In this document: piece by piece, positions 59,919-64,000 of the stretch
Numbering within the stretch: position 1 is the first letter of the stretch
Layout: each line of letters begins with the position of its first letter
From: Rhodocyclaceae bacterium
GTDB lineage: Bacteria > Pseudomonadota > Gammaproteobacteria > Burkholderiales > Rhodocyclaceae
Assembly (NCBI GenBank): GCA_016791105.1
Contig: JAEUNM010000136.1
Location: 1 to 64,000 of the forward strand
Length of the DNA stretch: 64,000 bases
Reading direction: 5' to 3'
Notes under the pieces: model-generated
Database searches by the model: none
Told to the model about the DNA's origin: nothing
What the model saw: only the letters and a program-made list of their open reading frames with translations
Made by a program: the position numbers and the translations under genes

Positions 59919-62243
59919 TCAGATGGCTGCCATGCGCACGGCCGCCACGGCGCGCATGATGGCTTCAGGCGTGGCCGGCGCGTCCAGCGGCGGATTGATG
60001 CGCTGTTCGGCCAGGCTCGCAATGGCGTCGCGCAGGGCGAAAAACACCGAAAACGCCAGCAATAGTGGCGGCTCGCCGACCGCCTTGGAGCGCAACACGG
60101 TATTTTCCACATTGCGGTTGGGGAATAGCCGCACCCGGAAGTCGGCCGGGCAATCATGCACGGCGGGTATCTTGTAGGTGGACGGCGAATGGGTCATGAG
60201 GCGTCCGGCCTCGTTCCACCACAGTTCTTCCAGCGTCAGCCAGCCCATGCCCTGTATGAAGCCGCCTTCCACCTGGCCCAGATCGATGGCCGGGTTGATC
60301 GAATTGCCGGCGTCGTGGAGCAGATCGGCGCGCAGCAATTTCCACTCGCCGGTAAGGGTATCGACCAGCACTTCGGATACCGCCGCGCCATAGGCGTAAT
60401 AGTAGAAAGGATGCCCCTGCAAAGCCTTTTTATCCCAGTGCAGTTTGGGCGTGGCATAGAAGCCGTCCGCCCACAATTGCACGCGCGCCTGATACGCCTG
60501 CTGCACGATATCGGCAAACGCAAAGCGCTGCCCGCCCACACTGACGCAATCATCGGCAAAGTACACCTGCTGCGGCGTACCGCCATAGCGCGCGGCGGTA
60601 AATTCGGCCAGGCGCGCGCGTACGCGGGCCGCGGCCTGCTGCGCTGCCATGCCGTTCAAGTCGGCGCCGGTGGATGCCGCGGTGGCCGACGTATTGGCAA
60701 TTTTGCTGGTATCCGTGCTGGTGGCACGCACGCGCGCCAGCGGCAAACCCAGTTCGGCCGCCACCACTTGCGCCACCTTGGTGTGCAGGCCCTGTCCCAT
60801 TTCGCAGCCGCCGTGATTAACGAGCACACTGCCATCGGTATAAACATGCACCAGCGCGCCGGCCTGGTTGTAATGCGCGACATTGAACGAAATGCCGAAT
60901 TTGACCGGCGTGAATGCCAGGCCTTTTTTAAGGATCGGGCTGGCACGATTGAATTCCACCGCCTGCGCGCGGCGCGCTTCATAGTCGCTGGACTTTTCCA
61001 GATCGGCGGTAATTTGCGCGATCACGTTATCTTCGACGCGCTGGCCGTAAGGCGTCACATCGCGCGGCGGCGCGCCGTAATAATTCAGCTTGCGCAGATC
61101 CAGCGGGTCACGCCCCAGACTGCGCGCGATGCTGTCGATCACGTGTTCGATCAGGATGGCGCCTTGCGGGCCGCCGAAGCCGCGAAACGCGGTATTCGAT
61201 TGAGTATTGGTTTTGCCGCAAAAAGCGCGTATGTCCACGTCTGACAAATAATAAGCGTTGTCGACATGGCACATGGCCCGCGTTGCCACCGGGCCGGATA
61301 AATCCGCCGAAAAGCCGGCCCGCGTCACCATCACGACGCGCAGCGCGAGGATGCGGCCTGTGCTGTCGTAAGCGGCTTCATAGTCGTAATGAAAACAGTG
61401 GCGCTTGCCGGTGATGAGCATGTCGTCATCACGGTCCAGACGCAGTTTCACCGGCTTTTGCAGGCGCTGCGCGGCGATGGCCGCCACCGCGGCAAATAGT
61501 GCGGATTGCGATTCCTTGCCGCCGAATCCACCGCCCAGACGGCGCACCGCTACCGTGATTGCGTGCGCCGGCAAATTCAGGGCGTGGGCCAGCACCTGCT
61601 GCATTTCCGTCGGGTGCTGGGTGGAACACCACAAATGCATGGCGCCGCCTTCCTGCGGCAGCGCATAAGAAATTTGCCCTTCCAGATAAAACTGTTCCTG
61701 CCCGCCCACATAAAATTCGCCGCGCAACCGGAACGGCGCGGCCTGCAGCGCCGCCTGCGCATCGCCGCGAGTCAGCCGCAGCGGCGGCAGTACGTAAGAT
61801 TGCTCGCGGTGCGCCTGTTGCGGCGTGAGTGTGGCGGGCAAATCTTCATAGTCTACGCGCGCGAGCCGGGCTGCCCGGCGCGCCTCGGCATGACTATCGG
61901 CGATCACGGCGAAGATGGGCTGGCCCAGGTACTGTACGCAGCCGTCGGCCAAAATTGGATCGTCATGGACGATGGGGCCGCAATCGTTTTCGCCCGGAAT
62001 ATCCGCCGCCACGATTACGTCGCGCACGCCCGGGGCGGCACGCACGGCGCTCAAATCGAGCCCGACTAGCCGCGCGTGGGCGCGCTCCGACAGGCCCAGC
62101 GCGGCGTGCAGGGTACCGGCCGCTTCGGCAATGTCGTCTATGTAGGTGGCGCCGCCGCTCACGTGCAGCGGCGCGGATTCGTGCGGCAGCGGCTGGTGCG
62201 CGACGCCGGCCGGGGCCGTCGCCGTGATTGGTTTAGTTTGCAT
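59919..62243 (-). CDS. xdhB: Xanthine dehydrogenase molybdenum subunit
   Basis: The 774-aa molybdopterin-binding subunit hydroxylates hypoxanthine and xanthine to urate. Motifs are GGGFGGKESQSALFA, AFRGFGGPQGAILIEHV with the substrate-binding Arg, CEMGQGLHTKVAQVVA and the active-site Glu in VGEPPLLLAFSVFF. There is no Tat signal, so it is cytoplasmic. ATG 62243 overlaps the end of xdhA by 11 bp. Confidence 0.95.
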   Translation of the reverse strand: MQTKPITATAPAGVAHQPLPHESAPLHVSGGATYIDDIAEAAGTLHAALGLSERAHARLVGLDLSAVRAAPGVRDVIVAADIPGENDCGPIVHDDPILADGCVQYLGQPIFAVIADSHAEARRAARLARVDYEDLPATLTPQQAHREQSYVLPPLRLTRGDAQAALQAAPFRLRGEFYVGGQEQFYLEGQISYALPQEGGAMHLWCSTQHPTEMQQVLAHALNLPAHAITVAVRRLGGGFGGKESQSALFAAVAAIAAQRLQKPVKLRLDRDDDMLITGKRHCFHYDYEAAYDSTGRILALRVVMVTRAGFSADLSGPVATRAMCHVDNAYYLSDVDIRAFCGKTNTQSNTAFRGFGGPQGAILIEHVIDSIARSLGRDPLDLRKLNYYGAPPRDVTPYGQRVEDNVIAQITADLEKSSDYEARRAQAVEFNRASPILKKGLAFTPVKFGISFNVAHYNQAGALVHVYTDGSVLVNHGGCEMGQGLHTKVAQVVAAELGLPLARVRATSTDTSKIANTSATAASTGADLNGMAAQQAAARVRARLAEFTAARYGGTPQQVYFADDCVSVGGQRFAFADIVQQAYQARVQLWADGFYATPKLHWDKKALQGHPFYYYAYGAAVSEVLVDTLTGEWKLLRADLLHDAGNSINPAIDLGQVEGGFIQGMGWLTLEELWWNEAGRLMTHSPSTYKIPAVHDCPADFRVRLFPNRNVENTVLRSKAVGEPPLLLAFSVFFALRDAIASLAEQRINPPLDAPATPEAIMRAVAAVRMAAI

Positions 62244-63729
62244 GGACGCTCGTTTCGGCCGCCGTGAGCGGCGCGTCCGGCCGCGTTTCGAGATACATGC
62301 GATAGAGCAGATTCTGTGCCGTCTGCATGCGGTAGGCGCTGCTTGCACGCATATCGGCGATGGGCGCGTAATCGCGTGCTAGCGCGCGCATCGCGCCGCG
62401 CACGGTGTGCTCGCACCAGGGCCGGCCGGCAAGTGCGGCTTCGGCCTGCGGCGCGCGCGCCGGGGTGGCCGCCATGCCGCCATAGGCGACGCGCGCGCTG
62501 CCGATAGTGCCGTTCGCATCGAGTTCCAGCGCGAATGCGGCACACACCGCGGATATGTCGGAATCGTAGCGCTTGGCCACTTTGTAGGTGCGGAACTCGA
62601 GATGGGGGCCGGGCAGCGGTACGTCTATCGCAAGCAGTATTTCATCCGCAGCCAGATCCTTTTTCTGATAGCCGAGATAAAAGTTTTCCAGCGGCAACAC
62701 GCGGGTACGCGCACGGTTCGTCAGCCGCAACTGAGCGCCCAGCGCGAGCAGGGCGGGCATGGAATCGCCTATCGGGCTGCCGTTTGCGACATTGCCGCCC
62801 AGGGTGCCGGCATTGCGTATCGGGCGCGAGGCGAAGCGTTGCCACATTTCGAATAGCTGCGGATAGTGGGCGCATAAGGCGGCATAGGCCGCTTCCAGCT
62901 TTGCGCCGGCGCCGATGCGAATATGGCCGTCGACGTCGGATATGGCTTCAAGCTGTTCCAGCCCGCCCAGGTAAATGATGTGATCGAGCCGCCGCAACTG
63001 TTTGTTGACCCACAGGCCGACGTCGGTGCCGCCGGCGAGCAGCGTGGCCTGTGGATACTGCGCGCGCAATGCCAACAAATGCGGCAAATCGCGCGGCGCA
63101 TGAAAATGCCGCCCGGCGTATGCATAGGCCAGCGGGGCGTCGCGGGCCAGTTTGTCGAGTGCGGCCTGCAGGGCGGCCAGATCGAAGGCAACGGCGGGCA
63201 GTTCGAACATATGCTGCGCGGCCGCCAGTATCGGCCGGTAGCCGGTGCAGCGACACAGATTGCCGGCCAGCGCGCTGCGCACTTCCGCATCCGGCGGCCG
63301 GCTGCCGGTCGCGCGGTGGGCAACATAAAGCGCCCATAGCGACATGACGAAGCCCGGCGTGCAGAAGCCGCACTGCGAGCCGTGGCAATCCACCATGGCC
63401 TGTTGCACCGGATGCAGCTTGCCCTCGGCGGCAAGGTGTTCGACGGTGTAGAGCGCCTTGCCGTCCAGCGCCGGCACGAACTGTATGCATGAATTGACGG
63501 CTTTGAGCGCCACGCCGCCCGGCGCGCGTTCGGCAATCACTACCGTGCAGGCGCCGCAGTCGCCTTCAGCGCAGCCTTCCTTGCTGCCGCATAGTCCGCG
63601 CCGCCGGCGCAAATATTCCAGCACGGTGCAGTCGGGATCGACCGCGCGCTCTACCACCGGATGGCCGCCGAGCAGGAAGCGTATGGCGCCGGAATCGGGG
63701 TCTGGAGGCATCGTCAAATCTTGCTGCAT
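62233..63729 (-). CDS. xdhA: Xanthine dehydrogenase FAD and iron-sulfur subunit
   Basis: The 498-aa protein combines two 2Fe-2S clusters (CGSKEGCAEGDCGACTVV; CGFCTPGFVM and CRCTGYRPI) with an FAD domain (LLAGGTDVGLWVNKQLR, GTLGGNVANGSPIGDSMPAL). It transfers electrons from the Mo subunit to NAD. It follows uraH by 17 bp. An in-frame ATG six codons downstream is an alternative start. Confidence 0.95.
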   Translation of the reverse strand: MQQDLTMPPDPDSGAIRFLLGGHPVVERAVDPDCTVLEYLRRRRGLCGSKEGCAEGDCGACTVVIAERAPGGVALKAVNSCIQFVPALDGKALYTVEHLAAEGKLHPVQQAMVDCHGSQCGFCTPGFVMSLWALYVAHRATGSRPPDAEVRSALAGNLCRCTGYRPILAAAQHMFELPAVAFDLAALQAALDKLARDAPLAYAYAGRHFHAPRDLPHLLALRAQYPQATLLAGGTDVGLWVNKQLRRLDHIIYLGGLEQLEAISDVDGHIRIGAGAKLEAAYAALCAHYPQLFEMWQRFASRPIRNAGTLGGNVANGSPIGDSMPALLALGAQLRLTNRARTRVLPLENFYLGYQKKDLAADEILLAIDVPLPGPHLEFRTYKVAKRYDSDISAVCAAFALELDANGTIGSARVAYGGMAATPARAPQAEAALAGRPWCEHTVRGAMRALARDYAPIADMRASSAYRMQTAQNLLYRMYLETRPDAPLTAAETSVHAN

Positions 63730-63746
63730 GCGCGGTTCCTGGCCCG

Positions 63747-64000
63747 TTAGCTGCCGCGATAGGTGGAATAGCTCCAGGGCGTCACCAGCAGCGGCACGTG
63801 ATAGTGCCTGGCCGCGTCAGCAACGCCGAAGCGCAGCACGACGTCGCCCACGAAAGGCGGGTCGCTTGCCTCTACACCCAGGCGCTCGAAATAGTCCCCG
63901 GCCGCGAATTCCAGTTCGTACACGCCGGCCGTAAATGCGTCGCCTTCGAGCAGCGGTACGTCGCAGCGGCCATCGGCATTGGTGAGCGCGGTGGCACACA
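63747..64000 (-). CDS. uraH: 5-Hydroxyisourate hydrolase, C-terminal part
   Basis: The window edge cuts this gene at its 5' side; 83 codons remain. They show TNADGRCDVPLLEG, VYELEFAAGDYFERLG, HYHVPLLVTPWSYSTYRGS and a TAA at 63747-63749. The terminal YRGS and the HYHVPLL motif are diagnostic for transthyretin-like 5-hydroxyisourate hydrolases. The enzyme acts on the PuuD product, so the operon contains consecutive steps of purine breakdown. Confidence 0.93.
   Translation of the reverse strand, partial: CATALTNADGRCDVPLLEGDAFTAGVYELEFAAGDYFERLGVEASDPPFVGDVVLRFGVADAARHYHVPLLVTPWSYSTYRGS

Overview
The window reads as chromosomal DNA of a GC-rich Gram-negative bacterium, most likely a betaproteobacterium. 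The reasons are the sequences and order of the spc/alpha ribosomal genes, a long-form GAPDH, a membrane-bound urate oxidase (PuuD), a PEP-CTERM protein and two-partner-secretion (TPS) exoproteins. This placement rests on recognised protein families, not on a database search. I see no tRNA, rRNA, CRISPR array or intact insertion sequence.

Layout. (1) 1-12.3 kb, minus strand: a giant TpsA/filamentous-haemagglutinin-like exoprotein (2733 aa, 3092-11293) with its own good promoter. Downstream lie a decayed scrap of a small secreted gene, a PEP-CTERM/DUF1566 protein, a second copy of the TpsA C-terminus (orphan, about 950 bp duplicated at an offset of about 2138 bp), and a secreted two-domain (FN3-like) gene interrupted by an in-frame amber codon. 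(2) 12.3-20.2 kb: GAPDH, a BLUF blue-light sensor, an NDUFA9-like NAD-binding protein, exported MsrA/MsrB, a methyltransferase, an SDR lacking the catalytic Tyr, a SAM hydroxide adenosyltransferase, and a Phd/PIN toxin-antitoxin pair. (3) 20.4-25.8 kb: an exported molybdenum hydroxylase (2Fe-2S and Mo subunits plus an XdhC-like helper) and a PLP desulfhydrase/deaminase with an odd 150-aa tail. (4) 26.0-34.9 kb: rplN to rplQ, the spc plus alpha operons in standard order, but with no S10-operon genes upstream. (5) 35.1-45.0 kb: a BrnTA-like toxin-antitoxin pair, then a compact minus-strand locus encoding a secreted TPR-CHAT caspase-like protease, a second TpsA, its TpsB transporter and a divergent AarF/UbiB-like kinase. 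(6) 45.3-50.9 kb: a likely defence neighbourhood with a DUF262/DUF1524 (GmrSD-like) nuclease and an AAA ATPase plus DUF4276 pair (PARIS-like in design), the latter broken by a +1 shift in an A7 tract; an MFS exporter lies between. (7) 51.0-53.9 kb: a DUF4124 exported protein, a FrnE-like DsbA and a DUF2235 hydrolase. (8) 54.0-64.0 kb, minus strand: a purine-to-allantoin-route operon, uraH (cut by the window edge)-xdhA-xdhB-xdhC-ABC transporter (ATPase and two permeases)-puuD.

How the genes work together. The purine operon imports a nucleoside or purine (BMP-type ABC transporter), oxidises hypoxanthine/xanthine to urate (XdhABC), urate to 5-hydroxyisourate at the membrane (PuuD) and hydrolyses that product (UraH). 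The CHAT-TpsA-TpsB group looks like an export machine with a periplasmic caspase-like protease made beside its putative cargo. It has a start/stop overlap between tpsA and tpsB, and the TpsA tail carries a Cys...SSF...GRGG.P motif. It is the best candidate for an undescribed system here. The DUF4276 frameshift, the duplicated TpsA C-terminus and three back-to-back palindromes between the CHAT and DUF262 genes are the other items most worth checking.
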